This document shows, one piece after another, positions 22,441 to 36,640 of a stretch of 64,000 nt of DNA (the stretch's first letter is position 1; every line of letters begins with the position of its first letter). The translations under genes were made by a program, and so were the position numbers. Source of the DNA: Mytilisepta virgata (taxonomy: Eukaryota > Mollusca > Bivalvia > Mytilida > Mytilidae); contig CM051517.1 of the NCBI GenBank assembly GCA_028015205.1, positions 45,147,135-45,211,134 of the forward strand. Reading direction: 5' to 3'. The notes under the pieces are model-generated. The model saw nothing but the letters and a program-made list of their open reading frames with translations. It searched no databases and was not told where the DNA came from.

Positions 22441-25139
22441 TAAAAAAGGTCCACGTAATTTTCAGATCTTTATATAACTAGGAACAGAATATTTTTCTGA
22501 CAACATTTTAGAATAAAAGGAATATTAAATACTAGTAGCTAATCTAAAGAATAGGTTAACCCTGCAATCTGCTGTAAAAGAAGCGTAATCCAGTTTTTGT
22601 TTTGAATTTTGGGATATATTATCCTTTTTAAAATGTTTTTAAAATTGTTTTATGATTTCCCGTTTTGGGGTATTGTTAATACAATGGATTTAAATATTAC
22701 AATGTACAAGAGTTCAGACCTATAAAGCTGTCTACACTGTGAGTTTTTGTGCATGACAAACTCATACGTGTCTTAATTGTTCATGAAGAAATTCTAAGTA
22801 ACCACTAAATATCTAACACACCCCATCACTAGCAATGGTTGTTACCGATTTAATCTAACAGATATTTGCTTTTACATAGCCATATTTTGTTTATCTATTG
22901 GCAAAGTGTCCAACTAAATAATATTAGTTTTTATCATTTACTATTCCCATTTATATCAGAAATTATACGTTATATTTTTTGGTAAATCTGACAGCTAAAA
23001 TGGAAAGAATTCATTTTGATAGTCTCTTTACATTAATATAATGGTTTATTGAATACCTGTCAGACATATCATACTATAGTTGTCAAAGATGTTCAATCTC
23101 CAGGATGTTTAGGATGATTAACTCAAATGGTATGTGTCAACGATCCCCTCAGTCGAATCAGATTGCTACTCGTGATTGTCACGTCTTCTTGTGATAAATT
23201 GAATCTGACGCCTAAAAGTCTCCTTTTATGTGTAATCAAAAGACGTTCTACCAAACAGGTTCTTCCGAATATTTGTATTTCAGTCATTATTTTATTATTA
23301 ACAGTGAAGACAGTGTGTTAAAACAGAAAAATATCAAAACAAAAGAGTAAAGAAGAATTACATGTAGTACCAAACTGCCGATATTTGGGAATCGGCAATA
23401 TTGATTGGTCTAACTGGAATTTGGTTTAAAAAACCGAAATCAGAAAAAAAGTCGAAATCTGGAAATGAGCAACTCTTGATTCGGCAATTTGGAATTTTAC
23501 CGGTAAGAAACTTTTATGCAATCAAGTTAAGAATACCTTCCAAAAATCTTGAGTCGACTGAAGAGGAGAATTTTAGAGAAGTCTTAGATTGTATGAAGTA
23601 GTAACTAAATCTACATATATATATTTAAAAATATTCAGCTAAACTCAAAGAGTCACGAGTCATTCAACACATTGCAATGATACCTGTATGTATACGTGAC
23701 TTCGCTGTTATCTTCAGGTTGCTTAAGCTTTAAGTCGTATAATTTTAATGTAATTTCCACAATTGCTTTTCTGTGCGTTTGGTATTTGCTCATCGCTTTC
23801 TCAACCGATTAGTAAATTGCCCATTGGTCACTAGGGAAAATATGGGTACCAGTATACTATACTCTTCTTTTAGTCTTTTTATATGGATTTTCTTTTGTCT
23901 AAACGGTATGTGATAATATTGCAGATGCAAGTACTGCAATATGGAAAATTTCTACATTAATTGAAATAGTTCATCGAATTTCCAAGAAACCAATTGCTTA
24001 TTTGCATGTATCTGGAACACTGTCAGTTTGTTAGTCATTCACAGATATAACCTCTATTAAAAACTGTCACAAAATGCTTAACAGAATATGTTGTAATACT
24101 TGGATTACAAATGCACTTTTTCTAAACACGAGAGGTTGACACCAATATACATGTTTTTGTGGAAATCACCACAGTACCATGCTAAATTTATTTTCAAATG
24201 CAGATTTTGCAGGTTTTGTCAAAACACTTTCTTGCTGTCATAATATAGCTTTTCTTCCACCAACACCTCTCGTCGGAGCAAGCTAACGATAGATGTACAA
24301 TGTCTGCATACGGTAATGAAGAACAGATAGATTTATGTAAATTAAGACAACATGGTTCGCCATTTTATTTTTAATTTAGAAATCATGGTTATCAAATTAG
24401 TGTCAATTAAATATACACTTGATGATCTTTAGAACGCCAACATGGATATCGAGACCATTTATCTGTCGTCTCTAGTTTCTGTTTAAATTACTCATCATAT
24501 TGTGATGACTGTCTACAGCAACTTTTAGTATTGAGTACAAGTGTATATTAGTATTGTTTACGTAACATGTACTTTAGATTTCCAAAACTAATTTGATAAT
24601 ATAAAAATGTAAGGATAGTAGGTACTCATCAATGGGACAACATCCTGTCTGACTGAACAAGAAAGGGATTGAAAATTTGGTGTCGGTGTGGTGTTTCTAA
24701 TAATGCGAAATAACCGCAGCACCAAATGGCCCCGTAGCCATACTTGGTATAGGTTTAAAAATAGAAATTTATTTTTTCCAAAAATATCAAGGGCTAATTA
24801 AAATTAAGTAACACAGTCGGACAGAAATATTTATATTTCCAACTCAAATATTTGTTTGGATCATCAACTCATCCAGGTGGGAACTGATTAAAGCAGCCAG
24901 GCCAACAACTTGAAGAAGAGCATACTCACAAATATGTAACTACAATAGTTAATGTAGTTTGAAGAAGCACACCTCATATAATTTATCATATTCAATTCAC
25001 TTGTTATGGAAACATGGAAAAAAATAAATCAAACTCGTGTACCAATTATCAATTATCAATGATTCAATTTTAATTTCTCCATTTCGAGTATAGCAAGCCG
25101 TTAAAATCATCGCGACTAAGCCACATATAAACTCTGCAA
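22441..25139. other. non-coding; no gene recognised
   Basis: A short ORF at 23401-23601 is Lys/Glu-rich (KKPKSEKKSKSGNEQ) with no motif. A hairpin TGCCGATA/..AATCGGCA precedes it at 23377-23398. No RNA gene or repeat with clear boundaries seen. Confidence 0.35.
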
Positions 25140-25990
25140 TTGTATCATCAGGTCCAATATTCTAGTATTTTAATTCTGGTGCACAAGTTGAGCACATTTC
25201 GTGGATCAACGACTCGTCAGTTGTGCTCAAGGCCAAAAATACTGAAAGCCATAACAAAAACCCAAAATATTGACGAGCAATTTGAGTGGCAAAATGACGA
25301 AATAAAGGTAAAGCTAAACCATCTAGAACAATTTAACATTTTTATAACAGAAAGGTTTTTATTTGTATTTTCCATGTAAAAATCCTGATGAGGCCTTCAA
25401 TACCAAGAGTTCAAGCACCAGTTTGAGCGGACTTCCTCTCACGACACTACAAAAAGTTAAAACATAATAAATACTTTGATACCAATTTCTTTGCACAAAA
25501 TGTGCATAGTTCGTCGATTTACGACTCATCAATTGTTCTTAAGTTTTAAAATGTCGAAAGAAAAATCCAAAGCAAATTCAAAATGCCAAAATGACCAAAA
25601 GGGTAAAATTAAACCCATACAAGAACAGAGCTATGCACGTTGGAGATACTCCTTAGTTTTCACAAATGTAACATTTTAGTAACAGTTAATTACAGTTTTG
25701 TTACAGTTTATTTAAAGTATCGATTTCGGGCTACGATCGGAATAATAGTACCTGGGATAGAGGTACCCTCCGGAATTTGGTCTCCACCAGCAGTGGTATC
25801 CACTCAGTGGTAATACTAAAATATTTGATACCAATTCCGATGCATAAGATGTGTACACAATGTTGAAAACCGAAACGAAAATTTCAGAAAGTTGTAGAGC
25901 AAATTCAAAACGCCAAGACATTGACATTTATTTTCACCTACATGTAACTAGAGACCATTTAATAAAATAGAAAATGTAAGAATTATTTAT
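25140..25990. repeat. three diverged copies of a dispersed about 200-bp repeat
   Basis: Segments at about 25170-25310, 25470-25620 and 25815-25925 share the order TTTGATACCAATT, GCA(T/C)AA(A/G)ATGTG, TCG-GAT-ACGACTC(A/G)TCA and AAATTCAAAA(T/C)GCCAA, with different deletions. Related words also occur near 33050-33080. Open frames inside are incidental. Confidence 0.45.
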
Positions 25991-27273
<1,283 letters not shown>

Positions 27274-27437
27274 ACATAAAATTTTTAATCCTGAGTTGTA
27301 TCTTCCAGTTACTTTTCTGTTACAACAGAAAACTATGTTACATGTATTTATCATTGTTTTACTCTTTTTTGTTTGGAATATGTATCCGATTCGTTACTCA
27401 TATTTATTTTCTGGTAAAAAGAGATATAAGTTTATAA

Positions 27438-28012
27438 ATATGGAAGGGAATATCCGCCATAATTATACATTTCTTAATTTGTAAAATGCAATTTCTTAAT
27501 TTGTAAAATGTAATTTCTTAATTTGTAACATGTATTTTTTCCATCCGTTACATGAATTTCTACATTTCTTGATTTGTGAAATGTAACTTCTTAATGTGTA
27601 AATGCAATTTCTTACTTTGTTAACGTATTTTCTTCGTTCGTTACATGAAATTCTACATTTCTTAATTTGTAAAATGATATTTCTTTATTTGTTCAATTAA
27701 ATTTCTTCATTCTAAATCGTACCTATGAAATTATAAATTTCTTAATTTGTAAAATGGAATTTCTATGTTTGTATAGGACGTATATTTGTTTTTCAATCGA
27801 AATATTAAAACTCTCTATCTGTGAAATGTAAATTCTTGGTTTCAGTCACGTTTTTGGAAAATGTGTCAATATAATTATTTCCGCTGACAGCAAATGGGAA
27901 GTTCCGTTTCTCAAGAAAAACTACAAGTTACAAATCAACAAGTTACAAATCAAGAATGAAATAGTTCCACAATATTCCGCACGAGGGCGCTATTATCGTT
28001 ACCGGAAACCAT
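27438..28012 (+). repeat. left arm of foldback element
   Basis: Contains three outer TTTCTTAATTTGTAAMATG units (27470-27530), several diverged inner ones, and near the inner end two copies of a 15-bp CAAGTTACAAATCAA unit (27924-27953). The inner end is GCGCTATTATCGTTACCGG. Confidence 0.85.
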
Positions 28013-28971
28013 GGATCCATCATATATATATTCCATATTATAAAAAATAAAATATGTAAGTGTCCTAATTTTCTGTCCATATCTAGACAGTTTAGCAATA
28101 GATACATGCACTGTTTCGATTAAGGGGGGGGGGGGAGTACGGGCTCCCTTTCATCAAATGAACTTCATGTTCATGATGTAACAAAAACATGGTTCTTTGT
28201 AGAAAATTACTACTAAAGACGTTATCATGTAGTTCTAGCCCCGTCTCAATCAATCCCCAGCCTATCCGACCACAGCAAATGAGTCCCCCCTCTAGCAGAC
28301 CCTTCCCCAGAACTCATACACATGAATCCGGGACAGTTCAGCCGGGGTAAGGTTATCAGTGACCAACAAGGGAGCACTATCGGACTGATAAAATTTAACA
28401 TTGTTGTATATGGAAAAAATATGACAGTTGCTTTAAAATAATTTGTCAACATTTTATTTGTACAATCATAAACTATTGCCACGTCAGGTGAAAAAGATCA
28501 AAAATTTATCTTCCTTTTGATGTAAAAAAAATCACTTTATATTATGTTAAAGTGGTGTCCCTAACGATTTGAAAATTTCACATGAAATATGATACGTTTT
28601 TCCTACATAACTTAACGGAATTCAATAATGACTAGTGGAAGGAGAAAAATCATATAAAATTTTTTATTGGAGTAACATTATTTTGCTACGTCCCATGCTA
28701 TTTCTGAATAATTTTTCTTTCTAAAGGTGTAAAAAAAATACTTTAAGTTTACATTTTATGGTGTCACTGGACGTTTGAATATGGCGATTATTTCGTTATG
28801 AAACTTCAGTGCATGTAGGCTATTTATATACGTATTGTAAAGAACTGAAACCGATATTTTTACGTACCATATCTGGAAAGACTGCAAAATGTGTGATATA
28901 AGACGGCATTTGAAATTTAAAGAGAAAGAAAAAATACTTAAATATTACTTTTCCCGAACCCAACAAATATG
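28013..28971. other. loop of foldback element
   Basis: Non-coding. Has a 12-base G run at about 28123-28134, and two diverged copies of a GTAAAAAAAAT...GGTGTC block (28522-28560 and 28729-28765), suggesting an old internal duplication. No transposase. Confidence 0.6.
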
Positions 28972-29602
28972 GTTTCCGGTAACGATAATAGCGCCCTCGT
29001 GCGGAATATTGTGGAACTATTTCATTCTTGATTTGTAACTTGTTGATTTGTAACTTGTTGATTTGTAACTTGTAGTTTTTCTTGAGAAACGGAACTTCCC
29101 ATTTGCTGTCAGCGGAAATCATTACATCGACTTATTTTCCAAAAACGTGACTGAAACCAAGAATTTACATTTCACAGATAGAGAGTTTTAATATTTCGAT
29201 TGAAAAACAAATATACGTCCTATACAAACATAGAAATTCCATTTTACAAATTAAGAAATTTATAATTTCATAGTTACGATTTAGAATGAAGAAATTTAAT
29301 TGAACAAATAAAGAAATATCATTTCACAAATTAAGACATGTAGAATTTCATGTAACGAACGAAGAAAATACGTTAACAAAGTAAGAAATTGCATTTACAC
29401 ATTAAGAAGTTACATTTCACAAATCAAGAAATGTAGAAATTCATGTAACGGATGGAAAAAATACACGTTACAAATTAAGAAATTACATTTTACAAATTAA
29501 GAAATTGCATTTTACAAATTAAGAAATTGCATTTTACAAATTAAGAAACTGCATTTTACAAATTAAGAAATGTATAATTATGGCGGATATTCCCTTCCAT
29601 AT
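28972..29602 (-). repeat. right arm of foldback element
   Basis: Reverse complement of the left arm, but with five outer about-21-bp units (29465-29580) where the left arm has three, and three copies of the 15-bp inner unit (29028-29072) where the left has two. The arm is therefore about 55 bp longer. Confidence 0.85.
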
Positions 29603-30499
29603 ATAAATACATTGTATTTGTGTATTAGGGGAAATGTTGAATTCCGTACAGTGTAAAAAAAAAAAACATTCAAAACGTTAATTATTATTTTTCTCCGGGG
29701 CAATGTAAAATATAAGAATTGCTCTTTTAGTTTTAATTAAAATGATAAAACCAATATGAAGACATCATTAAAGGCATTTATTTGTCAACGAATGCTCTTC
29801 AGATACTATTTACAATACATTTTATTACAAATTTACTTCCCATTTACTTTACGAAATGGACTGTTTATGGGTTTTTTTTTGTTTAAATTGTTTTACCAAT
29901 TTTACCAGAATAAAAGTCGGTTACTTATCCTATAGACATCTTTATCTTTTTTTAAAGTGCGTTGAACGAACTGAGTAACTCACAGTTTTGATACTCAGTG
30001 CCAGCTGAATATAGCAATATTCTTTTGTAAATACTGGGTAAATGTGTTGTCCAATACAACCGGTAACTTTTACCTGGTTGTGTTTTACCCTATACTCAAC
30101 CAATATTATGGTATACGGTATAAAATTTATAAGACTTTCTAACGGTTTACACTATTTAAACATGTAAAATGCAACTACGGGATGCGACTTTTCAATGTAT
30201 AAAGAAATCATCATTTTGTTTTTATTATTTTTCCTTCATTATCCAGTTTATACTACTATATTCTGTTGTTTTTTTTGTTTTTGTTTTATTTTTTTTTTTT
30301 TTGGAAGTGTGCTATGGCATTTCATAAATTAAGAGTCTGTTTTTTATTGCAGCAATCATAAATCGGTGTCATCCTCCTATTCCCACTTTTTAAAAATCAC
30401 TATTCCTTCTATTCCCACATGCAAATAACAATAGAATATTCCTCTGGTATTTCTTGACTTTACCTAATAATCCTTACTTTAAGGATTACCTACATCTCA
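29603..30499. other. non-coding; no gene recognised
   Basis: AT-rich, with T-runs near 29870 and 30270-30302. Nothing supported. Confidence 0.35.
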
Positions 30500-31200
30500 T
30501 CTACCCCTGCGAACTTGAAATTAAAGAGACCACAGACACACCTGCTTCATATCTAAATCTGTGAATACATAACAATGGGCGGTTGAAATCAAAACTTTAT
30601 GACAAACGTGATGATTTTAATTTTCCGATTGAGAACTTCCCTTTCTTAGCTACCAAGGTCTCCCGCCTATGATGTGTATATTTCACAGTTGATTCGCTAC
30701 TGTCCCGCATGGATTTATACGTCAACTTTCTCGGAAGGACTAGATTGCTGGCACATAAATTTCTAAGACAGGGTTATGTTCAGTCTATGTTAATTTTATC
30801 CCTTCAAAAGTTTTACGGACGTCATCATGAATTGATTGGTCGATACGGAGTTTCTATCTCGCGTGTGAGACTAGATTTCTTCAGTTAGATTTCACATCCT
30901 TCTGGAATTGACCCCCCCCCCTTCCCCACTCCACCGGCCTTGACACTTCACTCGCAATGCGATGGGTATCATTAACGGAGCAGGACATGCTTACCCTTCT
31001 GGAGCATCTAATGTCACTCCCGGTTTTGTATGGCAGTTAACCTTGCTAGTGCTTTAGTTTCTGAGCCGTCTTTAGTATTTCAGTTTATTATACGTGTTTT
31101 AATCTTTTAGTTATTCATGTATCCTTGTGACGTTTGTTTAATGTGTTCCATTCTCCAGACTTTGTCTTTTCCTTGGACTTTACAATTGAGAAATTTATGA
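30500..31200 (+). pseudogene. relic of Penelope-type reverse transcriptase (C-terminal region) with 3' tail
   Basis: Conceptual translation in shifting frames gives YPCELEIKETTDTPASYLNL, then GRLKSKLYDKRDDFNFPIEN, FPFLATKVSR, and further on FYGRHHELIGRYGVSISRV. KLYDKRDDFNFPI and KFYGRHHELI are familiar from a widespread family of invertebrate RT ORFs that I place with Penelope-like RTs from memory. There are stops and frameshifts, and an 11-base C run at 30911. The 3' block CTTACCCTTCTGGAGCATC is shared with the copies at 20895 and 35940 on the opposite strand. Confidence 0.6.
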
Positions 31201-32640
31201 AGTTGGAAAACACTTAATTGGAAAAGTCTTATTGTTCATTATTGGAAAATTACGTAGCTGTCGCGGTAACCTTCGTTTTCAGAAATTTGTGCATTTTCGC
31301 ATTAAGATTAAGCCTTCAAACGCTTGTTATTTATCGAAATCTGAAAGACTAGGTTAGGTGCAACGTACTTTTTTACTTCGGTATATTGAATACATGTACA
31401 TGTATGAGAGCCATATTGCTTTTTTTGATAGATGCATATCTTTTCGAGATCAATATTTAATTATAATCTTGTTAACGAATTTTTTATCATTTTGCATAAA
31501 TTGGTCGACAGCGTGTTTAATATATACGTAGGTTTGATTCGTCGTTGTATAAATTTTTGCAGTAGCATAGCTTGCCTCTTTCTAGAGGTGAAGAAAATAT
31601 TTTTTTAACCTCCCAACAAAGACATGGATAAAGATTTTGTACGGATTTCAGATCAGAAATCGTGCAATTTATGATCTAACGTGATCCTGAGATTGGTATC
31701 AATCTTAAGACATTCATAATGGTCACATTAATATCACTTCTGCGTTAACTAAATATTGCAATTTGGAAATTATCAAATTGATCAAATTAAAAAAGGAAAT
31801 TCTAAACATATATCAAAAAATCAAATTGCTTGGAACCATTTACCCTAAATGTAAATTAATCCACAATATGCTCTCATTATAAAATTAAATCACTGAATGT
31901 TGAACGTGTTCTTGGACTCAAAATATTATCGAATTTTTCAAAGAATCGTTTATATAGATTTCAGAAAATAGTGTTTATCATACCATTTTTATTCAATGAA
32001 CATTCAATGATATCAAACTTAAATGGAGGTACAGACGTATACGTTGCAGCCTTGCAGCCGGAGAGGATAAATTGTATAAAAAGGATATACAATATAATAA
32101 CCCTAAAAAGTCATTTTGGGCAAAAAATATCGCCGACATATTCTAAATTATTTCATTTGTTTGATCGTGACCAATTATCCTATCAATAATCTGTAAACTT
32201 TCATATGGGACCCGTTTTGAACAATTTCCATGAAATCGAACTATTTTCTTAATATTTGCGGAATTTTACAATATTACATGTTTATTATAAAAACTTCTCC
32301 TTCTTGTTCTTAAATGGGAGAAATCAAGCACAACATTTAACAAGGTTTTGCTCTGTTCTCCTTCTAGACATCTCAATTGAATTGTTTTACGAGTTCTAGA
32401 ACCAGTGCAAATGGTCATCGGTAAATTAAGATACCATTGAAGAAAATAGCACTAGTGTTAGTTAGACAATGTTAATAAGTTTTCATTGGACAACTTTAAG
32501 ATTTTCAAAAATATTTAAGTGAATGGAAATGAAAGCTAGGCCACTGGTTTGTATGCGCCAATTCGCTAACTATTTAGCTTTGAATTTCCAGAAGCTCTAA
32601 TGATTAAATAAAAATGAGGCATATACTAATTACGAGTCAT
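31201..32640. other. non-coding; no gene recognised
   Basis: A 72-codon frame at 31971-32189 (plus) has no motif and a non-ATG or weak start. Nothing else supported. Confidence 0.3.
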
Positions 32641-32859
32641 TTTAGCATGCTTAAACTGTTATTGCTTTGCAATATACATTTACATGTATATATATAAGGT
32701 AGACATGTTTTTTTCTGTATGACATAGATAACAAAGGTGTAAACATAATTAAAGTGCAGTTCTGGTTATGTTTGTACCGTAGATTGCTAAACTTTCCTGT
32801 TATCTGATTTGTAACAACAGGGTACATAAACAACAAAATGGATAACAGCAAAGGTACAA

Positions 32860-33080
32860 AATAACATACCAATCAATCAAAGCAACCCAACTGACAGAAC
32901 GTCGGACAAAAAATAACATAAAAGAGTGCAAAAAACATCAACACAACATAGTCATTATAGTCTGACTTGGTATAGACACATGTATGTATTGAACAAAATA
33001 TACTCTTAAGAATACCCACTCTATGATACCAGTGATGCTCGTTTAGTGGAAAGTCATCGGTATTGATCAAGACCAAAAGT
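32860..33080 (-). repeat. dispersed repeat copy 2
   Basis: Shares ACATACCAATCAATCAA and GACAGAAC-CGGACAAAAAATAA with 59257-59308, and a (rc) TACCAAGTCAGAC block with 9510. Also carries CTATGATACCAGT, seen at 11053. Part of a dispersed non-coding family. Confidence 0.45.
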
Positions 33081-34680
33081 GTTGAAAGCCAAAACAATAA
33101 CGCTGTAGAACAGACCCCAAAAACTCACGAAAATAATGAAAAAGGCAAAGACCATCGAATGGCAGCTTTGTTTGAAAATATTTTGATATTAAATATTAAT
33201 ATATAGCAGCACCAATACTACAAATAATACAAAGTACTAGTTGGTGATATTGTCGCGTAATTGACTCCCAAATCACCAACAGGTCAATCAATTCAGTGTT
33301 TGGATAAAAATTATTTGACAAGATACACTCATTGTAAACATGTTGAACATTGTCTTAATACGAGTGCATCATGTAGGTAAAACAATTTTGAATGTAAAAA
33401 ACTGAAGACATGATTCAGATGTCAAATGATCATAAAAGTAAAGCAAAATTTCACCAAAGTATCCGATATGGAAACCTTGAGAGAAATCCTTCTTAATTCT
33501 AAAATATTTTACATTTTATAACAACAATTTTTAGTACGAATTCAATGTCATGCCAGCTTTTTCTTCGAAAAATGTCTTGTCGATTTTTTGTATATGCCTC
33601 TCAAAAAGATATGGACATGCAAAAGTTCAATATATCATAATCCATTTTACATCTATTCCTCAGCGGTAGGGCCTAGTTTACAGGTTTTAAAAGGTTGATA
33701 TGCATATTTGCATATCAAAACAATATTTGACAGTTGTATAGACATTTCAAAATTCTCATTCCCTATATGGCACTAACTTTCAAATCTATTTGTGGAATTA
33801 TTTCTATCTTACTAAATGCTAAAGAGCTTAAATGTTTTAAGATAGCTTTCATGGTGTTACTTTCCCTTGAGACCAAAACAATTATCTGTTGCTCAAAGAT
33901 TGAATTAATTAGGTTGTAAACATATCTTTCCAATTTGCTAAGCAAACAGAAGATTGACAGACGCAGTGAGATTAGTACTGTTTAAGAACCATGAACCCCC
34001 TAACCAAATTAATTATTGACAAATCTGCTACTTCCAATAAACTCGAATGATTTATGGTGTATAAAAGATAAGAATGTATACCAGTTGTATATAAGAGTAG
34101 TAAAGCATTTAGCCATTTCGATAGAACAAAAATATTCAAATTAACATTCATTCAAGCTTATACAAAATAGGGTATGGCATGGATATATTTTATACAGACA
34201 TTGAAAAGATATTTTTCTTAATGCTTAACTTGTCAGACAGATTTCTACGACAGATATAGTGAAAACTTCACGGAACTGTGGAGGATACCCCTAAAAATTC
34301 CATCAAACTTTCTGAAACTTCACGTGTCCGGACAGGTGGTTTCTTGGTCATCTGTATTCATTCTTTGGAAGCAATACATTGTCCAGTTTTAAGAAAATCA
34401 TTAAATTTTACCCTTACACTTAGTTAAAAATACCATATTATGTGATATGCTTTTATATGGATTTGATATTCTCTTGACAGCATATCATCATGTACCAGTA
34501 CAACTACATGTGGTATCGAAGATCATCTATACCTTTATTAATTGATTTTTACTCCCGGTAGGTGACTTTGCATTCACTTACTAATACTCCCAGAATGCTT
34601 GTTTTATCGGTAATTCTTCCCAAAACGTAACAGAATACTTTTGTTTTGGTTTCAACTATTTATTAGTGGATATTAATGTC
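33081..34680. other. non-coding; no gene recognised
   Basis: AT-rich; short frames on both strands at 33734-33945 without motifs. Confidence 0.35.
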
Positions 34681-35100
34681 CCTCCTTTGCACGGAGACAT
34701 ACTGTTTTGTTTCCCGTGCGTCAGTTTGTGCATCACAAAATTTGAGATATCAAAATATCCCATATTTTACATTGGAATGGAACCAAACTTGACAGAATTA
34801 GGTGCATTTTTTCATCTTACTGATATTTAGGATTTCGCAAACGAACGCCAAATTTTTCAAAGTTTACCTTGTAATAAAAGAAAACTTGACAGAATTGCTG
34901 CCTACTGTGTTTGCCTGTGCAAAATCAAAGTTTTTTTTCTGATTACACGATACGACATTGCCATTTTCACATACGTGCAAGTTTGTTAACACATTTTTTT
35001 CTAAAGCGTTATTGGAATGAAACGACATTTGACAGGATTGCTGGGTACCATGTTTAGTTGTGCAAGACATGATTTTTTTCTCAGGTTTAAATAACAAATT
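34680..35100. repeat. diverged repeat with recurring AACTTGACAGAATT motif
   Basis: The word ACTTGACAGAATT or its variant occurs at about 34786, 34885 and 35028, with flanking GGAATGGAACC and GTGCAA(A/G)A-type words, an organisation like the Ig-intron repeat. Units are irregular (100-145 bp). Non-coding. Confidence 0.4.
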
Positions 35101-35935
35101 GTATCATATTCAAATGTCCTGATCACATTTTGAATTATTCCACTGTATGCATCATACTTCCATTTAATGAATAATGGCAAAAGCGGGGACGGGGAAGAGG
35201 CACATGTTTGTGTCAAAAACAAGCTGCGTAATGCTTTTAAAAAGTTTTATGATAGTTATATGTATCAACGTCTTTTATGCCCGGCTTCCAAAAAAGTACG
35301 TATGATGAACAAGTTTCCAATCCTAGTATCTATTGTAATATTGTGAATAAACGGAAACTTGCAATTTACTTACAAAAATGTAAGGTCGTTGCACAGTAAA
35401 GGCAAAACATATTTTTTAAATGTAATTTTGTAACCCCACCACTTTTCACTGATTGTACAAAATCAAAATATCCCGACCCCGTTGTGTTTATATTTCCTCG
35501 AAGTACCCATTTGCACTGGCCCCAATTCTCATTTATTTATTTTTTTCTGAAATGAAAAACATTTAGTTAGGGGATAAAAGTTTTAAAAGTTGAAAAGATC
35601 AATTTCTTTTTTATTTGGTTTTGTAAAAAAAATTATGGTATTCTCTCTTGTTAAGCAGAAAGAAAAAAAAAGATTTTAGTTAAATTATGATTGTTGGATT
35701 ATTGCTATGTATATCTAAAGTTATGTCGTCGACGGAAGTGATAATATACGCCGTGATTTATCGTCCATCATCAGCGCTAACTCCAAAATCACCACATTAA
35801 TATAACCTACGAAACCAAAGTATTTTGGGTAGAAAGATTTTTCTGGATTATCTATTACTCGTCATTACCAAAATCATTACCAATGTTGTAAGACTAATTT
35901 TTATTAGATGTAGACAACCGTTTAATCAGTTGGTA
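35101..35935. other. non-coding; no gene recognised
   Basis: AT-rich without repeats of clear boundary or motif-bearing frames. Confidence 0.35.
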
Positions 35936-35939
35936 CTAT

Positions 35940-36640
35940 GTATTTATATTTCTCGGTATATTATATAAATACAGACGTACGTTCCCCTTTCATGTAGAGG
36001 ACAATATACACAAGGAGCAAATAAAAAAACGCAATCGATTAGACAGACAAACCCGGGAAGACACATGAACAACAAATAAACACTGAAAACCAAATAACAA
36101 TGAACAACACGAACTTCTAAAAAAACTAGGATTGAACTCGGGTGCTCCGGAAGGGTAAGCTGTCCCTTCTCCGTATACGGCACTCGTCGTGAAGTTCAAT
36201 TAAGTTAATACGCGGTGGTAGTCACAAATCCGTAGAGGTATATGAAATGTTACGACAGTGGAAACAGGTCAAACACCATCTTAGATATTGGAACACAGTA
36301 ACTGTCAATCAATTCGTGATGACGACCGTAAAATTTCCTAAGTGATGACATCAACTTATCCTTAATAATATCCTTAATAAAGAAACTTTTGTGACAGCAG
36401 TAATCTCTTTGTATGAAGTCATTGTAACTCACGCATGCCCTTGAATATCGGATAAGCTGAAAAACGTAGACGCCATATGAGGCGATGCAGGTATATTGCT
36501 ACTGAAGAAGGGAAAGTTAAGAATCGGAAAACTGAAGTCGTGTCTTCAAATGTCCCTCAGTGTCTATTTCAAGAAACAAATCCAAATATAAAGCGGATTT
36601 CGATGTATCTGTATTATCCTTAAGGATGCTCGCTGGTCAT
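35940..36640 (-). pseudogene. relic of the same Penelope-type RT family, minus strand
   Basis: On the minus strand the frames give NTDTSKSALYLDLFLEIDTE, GHLKTRLQF, then ASYGVYVFQLIRYSRACVSY, NDFIQRDY and KFYGRHHELIDSYCVPISKM. Stops and frameshifts separate these blocks. The downstream 3' tail has CTTACCCTTCCGGAGCACC and a T-rich stretch. It is homologous to 30500-31200 (+). Confidence 0.65.

Larger units (their letters stand above)
27438..29602. mobile_element. foldback element with about 0.6-kb inverted arms
   Basis: Left arm 27438 to about 28012 is a near-identical reverse complement of about 28972-29602. Both arms end in ATGGAAGGGAATATCCGCC (outer) and meet an inner GGTTTCCGGTAACGATAATA block with GCGCCCTCGTGCGG. 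Arms are built from short direct repeats (about 21 bp, TTTCTTAATTTGTAAAATG), and repeat number differs between arms. The 0.96-kb loop has no coding sequence. Flanks show TATAAAT on the left (27433-27439) and on the right (29602-29608), a possible 7-bp target duplication, weak because the DNA is AT-rich. Confidence 0.8.
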
